A program made the position numbers and the translations under genes. The notes under the pieces are model-generated. The model searched no databases. It worked only from the letters and a program-made list of their open reading frames with translations, and was not told where the DNA came from. This document shows positions 1 to 12,729 of a stretch of 64,000 nt of DNA, one piece after another (positions within the stretch are counted from its first letter, which is position 1; each line of letters opens with the position of its first letter). This stretch comes from Triplophysa rosa. Its lineage: Eukaryota; Chordata; Actinopteri; Cypriniformes; Nemacheilidae. The stretch spans positions 3,622,154 through 3,686,153 of the forward strand of contig NC_079895.1 in assembly GCF_024868665.1 (NCBI RefSeq), written 5' to 3'.

Positions 1-428
1 ATTGAATTGTTATAATATATTTTAAAATAAATGTTAAATAATGCTATCAGTCAAATTTCTTTTATACATTCTTTTATTTTTTATACAATATACTTGTATG
101 TGTAATATTAACACAATATCAATAAGCATTTTATTCTGTATCCAGAGCTTCCTATGAGACCGTATGTGCTTTAGATGGTTCCTGTCGTGCCAGTGAAGAA
201 TTAAAAACAATTAAATGAATCTAAAGTGGCCCTAAATATGAATTTTCATTTAAAAGGTTTGGTGGGGTAAAGTCGGATGCGTATATTCAAACATGACATC
301 AAACAAAAAGTTCAAAGGACGCCTGGAGCCAAAATACTAAAGCCACATATATTAAAATTAAACCTGCCTTGTATTATGTTAAGGCTCAGGAAATCCACAG
401 CGCTGTCTTTTAAAAACAGAAAATGTGA

Positions 429-749
<321 letters not shown>

Positions 750-1459
750 TAAATCAATAAATAATTAAATAGAAAATGTGCTCAAATCATTTTCAGAATA
801 AATGAACACAGAAGTTGTAGTGTCAGAAAACAGTTTGTCGTCAAATATTTAGAATTGAATGCATGCACGGCATTGGACCTGAAGTGATGGTTTCATCATC
901 TGGTCTCTCACACTGGCCCCAGGCCAGCGTTTCTCTATCCTCCCACCCAGCTCTAGTATAGGGTGTCACAGAGTTGATGTTTGACGGGGTGTGTAGTTAC
1001 TCCCTTTTTCTTGGCCAACCACCAATGTTGAGCTGACAGAGTCATCTAGTGCACTATGAGGGTGGGAAGTAAAGAATAGCGGTTTACTGTCTGTACTCCA
1101 CAAAACAAGACAAATGGAGCATTAGAGCATCATTCATCCACTTGTCTCTGTATCAGAGTCAGAATCATGTTTGCTTTCTTCTCATCTCATCTTTCTCTCT
1201 CTCTTTCTCTTTCTCTTTGTCGATATACTTTTTTCTCATGTTTATTCAGGGCTTTGTATCTCTGAATCAAATATGCCTTCGTTTTGGCTTTGTTCCGAAA
1301 CCTTTTGAGCTGCCTTGTTGTCTGCTAAGGCAACATAATAAGTTAAATGGAAGAAAATGTTTTGTCTTGGTATCTGTTTTCTTGAGTTCATTTGGCAGTA
1401 CTGTAACTTGGACTTGAGGTATAAAGTAATTTTTTTGCCTCCATTAAATACGAATTGTT

Positions 1460-1892
1460 TGAGACCTCATGCTGACTTTTCTTGGAGGATCTACTGACAG
1501 AAATGCAATATAATATTCATAACTCTGTCTATTTATTACTATTGTCCATAGTAATAATTCATAACTACAGTATGTCTTCAGAGGTGTATAAAGACTTTGC
1601 ATAATGAAGCGTTATGTTTTTATTTTCTTAGAATGAGTTATTTCTGTCTACATACACCGCAGGTCCCCTTGCATAGAATTCGTCATGTTGTTTCTACAGT
1701 CGCCCTAAACAGACAAACTGCTCTACAGAGCGTGTTTCATAAATACATTAACTCCTTCGTAAAGAAGTGAAAACGTGGCAACATCCTAGTCCTGTGTCAG
1801 CCACCATAGTGCTTCGAAAGAGATGGGTGAGCGGTGGAGTGCGCTGTTGTTTGCGATTCGCAACGTTACCACTAGATGCTGCTAAATTTCGC
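1460..1892 (+). mobile_element. non-autonomous DNA element, copy A (forward)
   Basis: This segment aligns over most of its length with the reverse complement of 19531-19931. Shared stretches include GACAGAAATGCAATATAATAT, AATGAAGCGTTATGTTTTTA, GAATTCGTCATGTTGTTTCT and GAGCGTGTTTCATAAATAC. Copy A carries roughly 55 extra bases near 1523-1577, and its termini are eroded. It has no coding capacity. Confidence 0.75.
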
Positions 1893-1904
1893 CCCAAAAA
1901 TGTA

Positions 1905-2722
1905 AACTATCATTTACTCACACTCAAGGGGTTTCAAACATGAATAAATGTTGTTGTTCTACTGAACGCAAATAAAAAAATACAACAAAACAACGCACAT
2001 CGACTTGAAACGGGTGCTCAACCAACCGAATCATATCGGAAAAATGGCACACCTAAATTAAACTATCACAAAAAAAACGATCACATTTTTAAAATGGACT
2101 TTCACAAAATGTGCATGTCAGATGAAAAAATGCTATACTTTTTAAACATAAATACCTGTATATGACTTGCTCTGCTTTGGAGTGCCTCCATGTAGCGCGT
2201 GCACGACTTTACGTACTCCGTAATCACGTTGGAAAGATCACGCGAGCAGTGTGACGTAATCGGAAGTACCGACCCAGTGTTTACGAATGTGGGGAAAGAA
2301 GACCGTTCAAAAGTTCTTGGATGTTGAATGACACGGTATATGTCTTTGTGCAAGACTGTTGTTTAAAACGGTCAGTTCGTGTGCATATCAGGGATGTTTA
2401 AATCTTTTGAAATGTACGTCACACGTAACCTTTCCAACTGGATTGCGTAAAACGTCGTGGACGCACATCCTGGAGGACCTCCGAGGCAGTGCAAGCCATA
2501 TATTTGTGTTTAAAAAGTGTACAATTTTTTGTTTTCTTGGAAAATGACAAATCGTTTTGCGAAATTTGGTCCTTAACCAACAGCCCCCCGTTTAAGATAA
2601 GAACCCTGGAAAGCTTTTCTCTTATTTTCGACAGAAGAAATAAACACACGGACGGCTTGTGTGGCATGTGGGTGAGTGAATTATCACAGAATTTTTATTT
2701 TATAGTGAACTACTCCTTTAAG
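1905..2722. mobile_element. large fold-back (long inverted repeat) element
   Basis: The left part (actttttaaacataaat... through ttggagtgcctcca, about 2140-2192) is the imperfect reverse complement of the right part (ggaggacctccgaggcagtg... through gtttaaaaagtgt, about 2470-2522). The outer ends resemble the fish element signature of 'catttactcac' on the left and 'ggtgagtgaattatcac...gtgaactactcctttaa' on the right. The ORFs inside it are artefacts of this palindromic structure. Confidence 0.6.
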
Positions 2723-2739
2723 CACACAGGCTCTGTTTT

Positions 2740-2962
2740 TTTTCCATACAAGATTTTGCTAAACACAAAGAAATATATTTGGAAGAATGTGGGAATCCAA
2801 ACACTTCTGGGGCACTTTTGACTACCATAATAGGAAACAAAATGACTGGTTGTCAGTATTGCCCCAAAACTGTTTGGTTGCCAGCACTCTTCAAAATATA
2901 TATTTTTTGTGTTCGACAGAGTAAATGACAGAATTTCATTTTGTGGCGAACTTTCCCTTTAA
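2740..2962. mobile_element. MITE of the 'gaactatccctttaa' class
   Basis: The segment carries gaagaatg-type internal sequence, mirror-related cttcaaaatatatatttt, and a terminus reading gtaaatgacagaatttcatt...gcgaactttccctttaa. This is the usual end of a very common teleost miniature inverted-repeat element. The left end is not clear. Confidence 0.6.
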
Positions 2963-4432
2963 AAATAGAAGAGTAGGTCATATAGTATCCAATCTATTTG
3001 ACAGAGTCTTAAGTGAATTGACAGGCCTTCAAACTGCAGAAAATCTATTTTTGAGGGAGTGACATAGCAGCCCGGTGTCACGCCCTCACTGCCTTTATTT
3101 TTAATTGGATGAGGAGTGAACCTGCTGAATCCATCCACACAGACCCAGCGAGGCTCTTAAACTCGTTCGATAGCATCCCACCCCCCACCAACAGAGTCCG
3201 GTGTGTGCGGATCTGACTTTATACGGCTTGACAAATCATTTTGCCACTTTTAGCGTCAGATGAGAGAACTGAGGCCGGGTTTCTGGTGTTTTTGTGGCTC
3301 TTGAGACAAGCTTGTAAATACATTCCTGGAACAGTAAAAGATCCGATGGCTCTGCTCCATGTGGATTTCAGGGGATGAGAGGAAACGAAACAAAACAAAA
3401 CAGTTAGGCCGGGCGATGAAGGTTTGTAAGGGATGTTGTTTGTTTGTGCATCCGTGTGACCTTGGGGTTCCTTGAACATGTCAAAAAGCAGAAAGCAAAA
3501 TGTTGTTTAATCTGCGAACTGAATGAACGTCATTAGCCTTGTTTAGTAAACTACAATGGCCAAATATATTTGAATTTGTATGAAAGTGTATCCATAGTGT
3601 TTTGAAGATAGGAGAGGAGGGCAGGCTTTTTTTGCTTACCCACAAGTCATTCTGTGCCTCTACAGCCTCACCAGAAAATCTATACGCTAACGTAACTGGA
3701 TGCGTTTGCTTCAGAAAGGAACTGAGCATTGCCGGCCTTAATGCAATAACCGTAATCGGTTTACCTGAGCCAGCGTACAAGTATGCCTGTGACGGGTCAT
3801 TGGAACAGCAGCGGCAGACTCCGAGTCTGCGGGCCGGTCTGGCGCTGCCTTCATCTTCCGTCTGCCCCCTGGGAAGGTTTGTTGTCATGCAGGAAAAGTA
3901 GAGAGAGGTATTGAGCGTTTAAAACAGCTCAGTAAGAGCCTGTTTGATTGTGTAAATCCAGTTTCAGCCGCCTATCGAGTGCACTCCCCGGAGAGGTGTT
4001 CTGAGGGGAGTATCCCGCACCGTTCCTCTCTTCCCTTTTAGCTTTCAGGTTCCAGCTGAAAGCGGTTAGTTTCACACCTCACGCAGACAAGGTCACTGAC
4101 AGGGAAAGGGACAGAGACGGACTTCAAATAATCAAAGGAAACTGGGAAATAGATCGTACGGAGGAATCTCGTGTCATGAAGTCACAGTGAAACTCTATGA
4201 CAACAACAATCGCTGCTTGAACAAAGAACGATTTCAAGCCCCAAACACTGACTTGTGGGTTTTAAATGTGTATATGCAAAAGTGTAAACACTTGGGGACC
4301 TTGTTGTTTAGGGAAAGGATTTGAAAACAATACCATTATCATCTCAGTGTAAAAGACAAAAATGTGAAAAATGGTGATGTCATGGACATGCACATTGCAT
4401 GTTAAGTCTGTAGGCATGCTTGAGGACTAGGG

Positions 4433-5283
4433 TTGGGCCAAAACGGCATCGGACGATGGCTACAGTGAAACATCGCGATGGATCATGACATCGCCCTGGG
4501 CCGTTATAAAGTGAGGCGCGACTAGGCAAGAGTTGCGCAGAGACACATATTCAATAAAAGAGTTATAAAGTGAGGCGCGTCTTCTTTATACAACACGAGC
4601 TGCGCAGACACGCGTCTTATACAGTTATAAAGTCAGGTGGGTCTGCGCAAACTGCGCGTTCTCTTTATACAGCGCGAGCTCCACAGTTATTCTGATGTTA
4701 TATTCAATAAAAGAGTTATAAAGTGAGGGGCGTCTTTTATCTGCGCAGACACGCGTCTATGAAGTCTGTGGATGTTAAGATACCAAAGCTCGGAGTGTAA
4801 TCAGTATTTCAGGAAACAGGTGTTTTATCGTCGCATTAAAGGCCGAGGTGAAGCATCGGGCAGCGAGGAGAGGACGTAACTAGACTTTGAGAATTTTGGA
4901 AAGCGTGTTTTTGCGCGTTTGAACGTACACCTCGTGGGAGAACAGGTGCTCAACCAAACCTTCGGTCGGTTACAAGAAATGTAAGTCAAGCACCATATAG
5001 TCCCAGCTGAGGATGGATGATTGAGCCGGTTTACAGCGACTGGTCATTATATTGAGCGTTTAACTGCCCGGGCCGGTGTGAGAAAAACACTTCCACTTTT
5101 ACGGGCGGTGGAGAGACGGAGACGCTGTTATAATGAGGATTGTGTTTCCTTTGAAAATGAGTCTGATCAGGGGAGACTAGTGGTAAATTCTCCCGCAGTG
5201 TTTTTAACATTACGGTGAGTAGGCTAATCAAAGGTTCGATTGGTTATATTATGCTCTCCTCTGACGTCATTCGGCCCTACACC
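4433..5283. mobile_element. probable DNA-transposon remnant with internal tandem array
   Basis: It begins GGGTTGGGCC and ends near GGCCCTACACCC, which are imperfect inverted termini. Between them, 4503-4760 holds an irregular array built on GTTATAAAGTGAGGCGCG, at 4503, 4562, about 4624 and 4715. TATTCAATAAAAGAGTTATA and GCGCAGACACGCGTCT are also repeated. No target-site duplication was found. The ORF at 5021-5218 has no recognisable domain. Confidence 0.4.
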
Positions 5284-7134
5284 CGTGACTCATTGATGGA
5301 TGTGTGCAAGCAGATTTTGTTCTCCAAATTGTGGTCATTAGCAATTATATGATAAACAACGTCCTAATAGGCTAATTGTTGCCAGTCACCAATAAATCCC
5401 TCCCTGCATTTACCCGAGAGCTACAGTAAACATGTAAGCTTTTACCTTTGATGCCTGAGGTGGATTTTCTAGAATCATCTGTTTCGTAAAGCAAAAAGGC
5501 TGTTTGCTAGGTCACTGCATTCAGTTAATACAAGTTTACAGTTTGAGATTTACATAAATTGTAATCAGCGGTATAGTCACTCTTTGTCTGAAATTCGTGT
5601 ATTTCTTTTCTGGCCTCTTATTGGCTGCTGATTATTCATTATTTTTAATTATTCCTAAATGTTAAAGAATATGTATTAAAAATATAAAATGTTAAATGTT
5701 ATTAAAATATTTATTTCAATCATTTTTTGTAATTAAATTGTATTAATGTTTTTTCTTTACTAATTAGTCCAAGCCATTCATTATAAAGAAACATGTTATT
5801 AACAAATATAACTTTTTTAAATTAAAATATTATTTTAATCATTTATTTTGTTTTTGAGATGTAATTGTATTTGAATTCATGATTTTTATTCATTATTCAG
5901 TCCAAGCCATTTAAAGACACATTTTTATTTAAAAAATGATACAATTCATTTTTTTAGTAAATTATTATTTTAATATTTTTTTGTTTCTTGTAATTAAAGT
6001 GTATTAATACTTGCACAATTCATTTTTTGTCTACTAAACTTATTTCAGATAGCCTATGCCTATAGATCAAAAGGTTTGTGAGGTCATGAGAAACATTTCA
6101 CTCAAGTGAACCTACATTTTTAAAAATAGATGTGATGTTATACTATATGATGACAAATGTGACATATAACCCTAAATATGGTTGCTACAGTCCCACCTTT
6201 AAAGGAGGTGAAAAAGGTCACGAGGCCATTGATGTCAGATTTTGCATATTTTGTTTTGGAGATCCTTCCTGGATCCAGTAGATATGACCTGTACTTGTGT
6301 GAATGGAATACCTGCCAGGGGATTTACCAACATGGCTGCAGTGAAATGACTTCTTTTTAAAACATTAGACAAGTCATGTACATTTTTTTGAAGAATAACA
6401 ACACTCGGTTCTCTAAATGTAAGCTGAAGTGATTTTTCCTCTGATTGTTTTGGTTCTCTGCACCGTTGTTGCGTGTTCTTTCTGTAACCTTATTTCGCAT
6501 GTTGGCTCGCCTTCACCTATACATATGTTTGAAGGACATGCCCCATTCTGACAAGATTTATATTACCGCAGACGGGTTGACAGAACCCGTCTCAACAAAA
6601 GCTCTTCTTTCTCCTTGAGAATGTGAAGCCCCTCACGCTAAAGCCGCCAGGGGGGAATTCAAATAAATCCCACTGTCATGGTGGGTGCCGGCAACTGGCA
6701 TGTGTTTGGTCCCTGCCAGGCAGCTTGGCATACACTGACAGGACCTATTACAAGTTTATAGAAACGCGGCAGGGCCGTCCATCACGGTGACGGACAGATC
6801 GGACCCCCACGGCCAGTGCCAGGGCAGGAGGGTCGCGCTCGCAGCGGGGTTGGAGAGCTGAGGGGCCGGGGGGATTCCTGAGGGAGCGCTCCAGGGGGAC
6901 GAGCGGTGACCTACAATCAAACCTCACAGCGGAAAAGTGTGACGGGTTGACCAGCTGGTCTCACACACACACACAGATTTTCATTCCTCCACTTGGGATT
7001 TTTGCTGCATTTAGGACACATGTGAATGACGGACAATTACAAGTAGGAAATATAAAGAATTTTACATATAATCAATGTCAGAGTAGTAAATAATAGAACG
7101 TTTTAGTTTTCCATGTTAGTTTTTTGTAATTTAG

Positions 7135-7378
7135 TTTAAAAGTATAGTTCATCCAGAAATAAAAATTCATCATTTAATCACCCTCATGTCATTCCAAACC
7201 TGTATGAAGAAGATATTTTGAAGAATGTTGGTCAAAATTAACATTGGTCCCTATTGTCTTGTATTGTATTGTATTGTATTTCTCAAAATATCTTCTTTTT
7301 GTGTTCCAAACAGGTTTTGAACAACATAAGGGTGCATAAATAATGACAGAATTGTTTTTGGGTGATCATCCCTTTAAT
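7135..7378. mobile_element. MITE of the 'agttcatcc/ggtgatcatccctttaa' class
   Basis: The inverted termini are TTTAAAAGTATAGTTCATCC and GGGTGATCATCCCTTTAA. Internal halves are mirrored: caccctcatgtcattccaaacctg against tttgaacaacataagggtgca, and gaagatattttgaagaatg against tctcaaaatatcttc. A short (TTGTA)n run lies in the centre near 7257-7280. Confidence 0.8.
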
Positions 7379-8105
7379 TTAATGTACTACTTAGTGTACT
7401 GCTAAGAGTGGACTTGAAGGAGTGTATTGCCAAGTTGTTCTAATAAAGTGAATGTCAATGAGATGTGACCCTCCATCAACATCACTGGAGGCAGAAGGTG
7501 AGCGATATCTTCTCTGAATGGTCGTGATGCGTGCGTTAGATCTCTCTCGTGTTTAGTGCGTCGGTCTGCCAGTGGCTGAACAAGGCTCTTTTGTCCGGCG
7601 TGAGAGCTTTGTCTCTGCCAGCTCTGGATCTTGAGCTTTTACTTTCCTCCTGACACGCGAGGTACTGGAAGTCCGTGGCAGTCCTCCACTAGTTCAGGAA
7701 CACACTTTTGTATGCACAACCTCTACGAAAGGGGATTTCTGACTTGTGGTTAGTACGTTGAGCTTTAGTGCTCATGTAGGCAGTGCGAGTTCCAATTTGG
7801 CTCATGTCATTTCCTGATTCATTTCTCATCCTTTTCTCTAAGCATCTCCTTTATTTTCACTACTTTACTCTACAAACAGGAGAAGCAAAATGGCTGCCAT
7901 CCACAATTTTTTTTGTTGGCTTCTGTGAGATTCATTTGTAATGTTTTTAGGTGTTTGAATTTTTGTATAGAATTGAACTGAGATATTGAATGTGACTCAT
8001 CCTACAATATCTGAACTAAGTCTTTTTGTCTGCAAACTATTGTTAGTTTTACTGTGTTCTTTTTTTGTTGTTGGTCTTTTACTGCTTTATAAAGTTCCCT
8101 CTTAC

Positions 8106-8699
8106 TGAGCGTTCCCACGAAACGGGACTTGCGCGAATGAATCGCGCTATTCACACGTAGTTGGACGCATGAACATTTTGAGTTTACTCGCGTCATTCGC
8201 ACGTGAAATTCAACAGACGCAAGCTCGAAAAAATAAAATGGCGTCCGAAACGCCCGTTGGAGCATAGTTTTGTATAAATGTAAGTTTCATTTTCACTTTC
8301 AACAACTTCTGATTGCATTTCTAGCTAGAAATTAGTATTGTAGTTTTTAAATATGTGAATAGTTATTGCAAAGACACTCTCTGTTTATAATTCAAATAGA
8401 CTTCAGTTGCGCTGCTTATCTGTTTCTCTGGGCTGCCTTCATGCCCAGACGCTGCACGTCACTACTAGAGCAAGCTCCTGATTGGTTAACGCGGCGCGAA
8501 TCTTTGCCAAAGTTCAGATTTTTCAACTCGCGCGAATCACGCGTCAGACGCCCGAAACGCTCAATTCGCGCGAATCGCGTCATTCGCGCCACCTCATTCG
8601 CGCGAATCGCGCTGCAAGGAGGTCTATCGCGTCTTTGCATTGACTTAACATGTAAATCACTCGAGCTTAACGCTTCATTCGCGTCTGGTGGGAACACAC
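8106..8699. mobile_element. MITE-like element with GCGTTCCCAC / GTGGGAACAC termini
   Basis: The left end reads GCGTTCCCACGAAACGGGAC and the right end TTCGCGTCTGGTGGGAACAC, so the ends are inverted. The interior is dominated by repeats of the palindromic word CGCGAAT.GCG and by unusually high CpG for this region. Both strands show open frames here (8366-8749 and 8416-8727), but these come from the repeated CGCGAA words and show no protein family. Confidence 0.7.
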
Positions 8700-8906
8700 A
8701 GTTAGGGTTTAGCTTTCTTAATTCCATTCTTAAATGTATTTTATGTTAAAATGATCTTTCAGGGACTTATTCATATTCACTTTTTTTCATACAGAAGGTT
8801 TCATTAAACCTTTAATGTTGTCAATACTATAACAAGTTGTACTATGTGCAACAAAAATGTTCGTTTTGGGGGAAAATGTGTTATTCGAATTATAGTTTCT
8901 ATTTTT

Positions 8907-9215
8907 TAGGGATGCCCGATAACAAGCTCATGTACTCATTCTCGAAAAAATACACCGATACCAAAGACCAATACCTCACGCGATGTAACTGACAGAACTG
9001 ACTGAAAGCACATACAATTATTTCTTTTTTCACAACTTGAGGTGGAGTTGTTTGTAATAAAGCTATTCTATTTTTATTAGTCTCACTGTGTTTTGCTTGG
9101 AAAATTGCCACCTCACCCAAAAAAAATACAGGTAAAGGCATCGGTATCGGCGAGTACCAGAAAATATATTGGTACTCGTACTTGGTCTTTAAAAAATAGC
9201 ATCGGTGCATCCCTA
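8907..9215. mobile_element. hAT-like MITE (TAGGGATGC ... GCATCCCTA)
   Basis: The terminal inverted repeats are TAGGGATGCCCGAT and ATCGGTGCATCCCTA. Sub-terminal mirrored words are also present (aataccgatacc-type left, ggcatcggtatcggcgagtacc right). Both flanks are T-rich (attttt / cttttt), so a target duplication is possible but cannot be defined. Confidence 0.8.
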
Positions 9216-10058
9216 CTTTTTTATTTTGTTGTTTTTATTTGATTTAAATGTCATGACATTATCGTTACATCCGAAATGCAGAGGGGTTTGATGGATCTGT
9301 CTGTCATGTAGCCGCAGGATTAAATCCTCCCTCTCTTCCTCTTCACCTCCGGCCCTCGCACCCTCATCTTATTTGTTTTAATTAAAGCAAAACGTCCAGC
9401 TCGGCCGATCGCTCCACTCGCTAACACCGCCCTAGTTTCATGCACTTTCTATTTCTCTCTTTTTCACGCAAATGGTTTGTGAAGGAGGAATGACAGGATG
9501 CATGCCTTTCCTCAGCCTTTAATGTTTGCACATAAAACACTTGGCCATGCATTTTCTCGTTTTTGGTGCGGGGGTGAAAAAATGCAGCCGGGAGCCAGCG
9601 GGAAATGGAATAATTCCACAGCAGGAATGCAGCGTCGTATACTGACTGTTTCCTCCGGGTCCTGGCTCGGCTGGTCCCTGAGCTGTCGTGAGGGTCTGCC
9701 AGAGCTCGGGGTTTCGTTGCCCACGTGCCGTGACAAAGCCCTGCATTGTCCGCTTTGTATAGATCTTTAAATACAGCATTCAACACGTCTGTGAGAATGT
9801 AAATACAGCCGTGTTGTTGTGCTTAATGCCAGGTAAACAACCCGATGGAAAGGATTTACACCATCATCTTTCAGTTGTCCAGAAGAGCACATGCATGTGC
9901 ATTATACAGTTAAATAACCGAAGGTCACCAGGTCTGTGTGTTCGGTGGCGGGTGAATGCCTCATAATCTGGATTTATCAGCCTGGCCGATATATCAGTCT
10001 ATCATGAAATCTTTGTGCAGTCAAAGCTGTAACCTGACAGATGTGATCTTCCTTTCAG

Positions 10059-10143
10059 CTGGACCCTCTCCCAGAAGAAGTGCTACAACAGAGGCCGAAC
10101 TCCAACGCTGTTCAGTCCATGGAGAAAGTGCTGGAAGTTCACA
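10059..10143 (+). CDS. hdac4: hdac4 coding exon (85 bp)
   Basis: The acceptor is cctttcag|CTG and the donor CACA|gtgagt. In frame with the preceding exon it reads [20 protein letters not shown] followed by MEKVLEVH, and ends with one base of a split Ser codon (A|GT). The segment follows the deacetylase fold and forms part of the C-terminal region just before the nuclear export signal. [22 protein letters not shown] matches HDAC4 and differs clearly from the LEPLAEDILHQSPN-type sequence of HDAC9 as I recall it. Frame and phase join exactly to the flanking exons. Confidence 0.95.
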
Positions 10144-11379
10144 GTGAGTGCATGCTTGTGTGAAATGATCAAATACAAGTTTGAACTTAAAAATAAAGTG
10201 CAGACAAGAAATGTTCTTGCGTTCTGTGTGCGTCTCTCTGATTGTTGGTTAAGGCTTTATACTTTGTTAATATAGCTTTTTAATATAATGGTCAGACCTA
10301 CAGTAATGCTAATGTTTAAGTTTGGAAACATTTATTGTTCTATATTTTTATCTTTTCCACCGTTTAGAATAGAAGTAAATTCAATAGAACAATAGAGTAG
10401 CACGAGTGTATCTGTGGGAATTATGTTGCAAATAAAAGCATCTCAAATAAATCAAAACTATGTTATGTTTTAGCATCTTCAATAGCCACCCTTTGACTAG
10501 AATTTACAAAATCGCTCTTCGTCTTAAGGTCTCAACCATTTTAAAGACTATTGAGAGAATTTTCATCTACTTATAGGCTGCTTTTTCTTCATTATTTGGT
10601 CCAAGTCATCAATATAAAAAAATTAAACCATTTTATTTCTACTGAAAGAAATGTGTATGCTTGCACAATTATATTTTTGTCTACAAGAGTATTTTTAAAC
10701 ATTTAAAGTCCCAGTGAAATTAAAATGACAATGCCTATTTTTTCATGAATTATGGCATCGTTTATTGTAAATAGTTAATCAATGTGGGTCATTCTCTTTT
10801 TAAAATGCGTGTGCCCTCATAATCTTTAGTTAAATTCTGAAAATGCACTTCCTTCCTGTAATGACTATCCATCTTAAATGAGGTATGTTAGACGGTTTGG
10901 GCGGAGCAACTCCTCCCCTTCAACTCTCAAGTCTGCTGCCAGTTCCGTTTCAAAATGAAACGGCTGTTTTTATACATACAATCAAATCGCAGAGAAAGAT
11001 GAAAGCCACGCCCACTATTTTTCTCATTAGAGATTCCATTTCACTCGGAAATGAGTTAAAATACGAAAGTAGAAACGCTCGCAACTTAAGGTTCACAGGG
11101 ACTTTTAGCATACGTCTTGAGATTAAACGATTCTTAAGGATTATTAAAAACATTTCAGTAAAGTAATTCCAAACTTCTGACTTGTTGTGTATATAGTGTA
11201 AGTTTGTACTTTAATCTCCGCTATCTGTACTATTATATATTTACTGCTTTGCAAAAATGCAAAATGATGTGCTACAGTATAGAAACTAATTGAATTGAAT
11301 TCATGCCCATGCGTCATGAATCTGCTTTTGTCTGTTTTTATATTTAAATTCTGACCTTTGACCTTGATTTGTTTCATAG
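10144..11379 (+). other. hdac4 intron
   Basis: A GTGAGT donor and a ttcatag acceptor bound this intron. Apart from one MITE (10704-11106) I see nothing recognisable in it. Confidence 0.85.
10704..11106. mobile_element. MITE with AAAGTCCC.GTGAA termini
   Basis: The left terminus is TAAAGTCCCAGTGAAATT. The right end is TTAAGGTTCACAGGGACTTTT, whose reverse complement gives AAAGTCCCTGTGAACC. The interior contains ccacgcccac-type sequence common in teleost MITEs. It has no gene. Confidence 0.75.
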
Positions 11380-11521
11380 GTAAATACTGGCGCTCACTGC
11401 AGCGCTCTGCATCCACTCTGGGCTACTCGTTGCTGGAGGCGCAGCGTTGTGAGACCGACGAGGCGGAGACCGTGACCGCCATGGCCTCCCTGTCCGTGGC
11501 CAACAAGCACATGGGAAAGAG
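11380..11521 (+). CDS. hdac4: hdac4 coding exon (nuclear export region)
   Basis: The acceptor is catag|GTAAATAC and the donor AAAGAG|gtgcgc. It completes the split Ser and reads [20 protein letters not shown], then [20 protein letters not shown] and ANKHMGKR, ending in phase 2. In HDAC4 this region carries the CRM1-dependent nuclear export signal. The hydrophobic pattern VTAMASLSV is intact, so 14-3-3/CRM1-type shuttling should be preserved. [26 protein letters not shown] is HDAC4-like. The segment after LSV (ANKHMGKR) diverges from the mammalian sequence. Confidence 0.95.
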
Positions 11522-12368
11522 GTGCGCTCATCTCACACGTGCATGTCTGCTTCTGTCATACGTGTGCTGAAAGCGGCCCCCATAGCGTTCGTTTTCAAAC
11601 ACAGTGTGTATTTATAATCATGTGAGCGGCCTGCGATTGGCCAGCTGAACAAGTGATGCTCAAGCGGGAATCTCCGAATGTGAGCGGCTGGTGCGAGGCA
11701 GACGTCAAGCATCACTGGGCTTCTGAGAGACACTGTCTGCCAGAATCCTAATTGAAAACACACAGGCAACATTAAATACAGATGCTTGGGGTTTCTGGAC
11801 CTTCTTTCACACTCAAACTCTTTCACACATACAGTACATACAACCCTACACAGGTTTACACTCCTGTGATTTTCTATCATTTTTACGAGGGGCGCAGTAC
11901 CAAAAGTGCATTGGAACCTGTTGTGTCTTTTGGTTTTCCTGTTATTATTCTTATTCTGCATTTACAGATTTTGATCCGGGGCAGGCGCTAGAATCATTTA
12001 TATGGTATAAAGTAAATACATCTTTCTGCCAATTTTAGGGTCGTAAACCTTCTGGCACTACCAACAGTTTAAAAATGAAATAGAAAAATGGGCAAGAAAC
12101 AATATATATTTTTTCCATTGATTCCTTGGGTCATATTTTTATTTCAGGTTTTGTTGAATGTTTTGAATTGATTGTGGTAGAACTTTTAATATTCTCTTAC
12201 AGTTAAAAATGTGTTGTCATGTTAGCATCTTACTCGGCAATCATGAGGAACATCTCAGATCTGTGTGAAACACGTTTCGGGGATTTTTGTGTGGATACGG
12301 CACGATGCCTCCATGTGTTTTGTGTGCGTATTATCTCATTTTAAACGTTTCTGTGTGTCACCCAACAG
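11522..12368 (+). other. last hdac4 intron
   Basis: This intron is bounded by gtgcgc and cccaacag. I see no repeat or exon of note. Open frames across it, such as 11533-11961 on the minus strand, show no recognisable protein. Confidence 0.85.
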
Positions 12369-12408
12369 GACAGAGGAGGAGCCTATGGAAGAAGAACCTC
12401 CATTGTAG
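12369..12408 (+). CDS. hdac4: hdac4 terminal coding exon
   Basis: The acceptor is caacag|GACAGAG. The first base completes an Arg codon (AG|G), then TEEEPMEEEPPL is followed by TAG at 12406-12408. The acidic EEPMEEEPPL tail is the conserved C-terminus of HDAC4-type deacetylases and confirms the gene, strand and reading phase. Joined in order, the four exons in the window encode about the last 135 residues of the protein. All N-terminal parts (MEF2-binding, 14-3-3 sites, most of the catalytic domain) are outside the window. Confidence 0.95.
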
Positions 12409-12722
12409 AAGGTCCGCTGAACTTCCATGGCGACCCTCCTGGCTCGGAGCGTCTTCAAGGCCTCTGACCTCACTCTGCTCTCTCCATCCGTTTCATTTAT
12501 CGCCCCGCCTCCGGCGGGCAGCGCGACGTGTTTGCTTTGAACACAGGAACTGAAACGGTCTGAAGAAACTTCCATAACACCCAGAGTGCAACCGTAAAAA
12601 AAAACGTCTCAGCTGGGTCTCTGTATGTGGCGGCGTCTGGGATGCTGTACCCGGTCTGTCCACACGGGACACTCACTTTTGAGCAGAACATAGACTCACG
12701 TTCCATTGTTAGATCTGAGAGC

Positions 12723-12729
12723 TGGTGCT
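12723..12729 (+). promoter_or_regulatory. candidate miR-29 seed match in hdac4 3' UTR
   Basis: TGGTGCT is complementary to miR-29 nucleotides 2-8. miR-29 is a reported regulator of HDAC4 in mammals. A 7-mer can occur by chance in a UTR this long. Confidence 0.3.

Noticed and set aside
8366..8749. Overlapping Arg-rich ORFs on both strands
   Set aside because: They are generated by CGCGAAT repeats within a MITE-like element.
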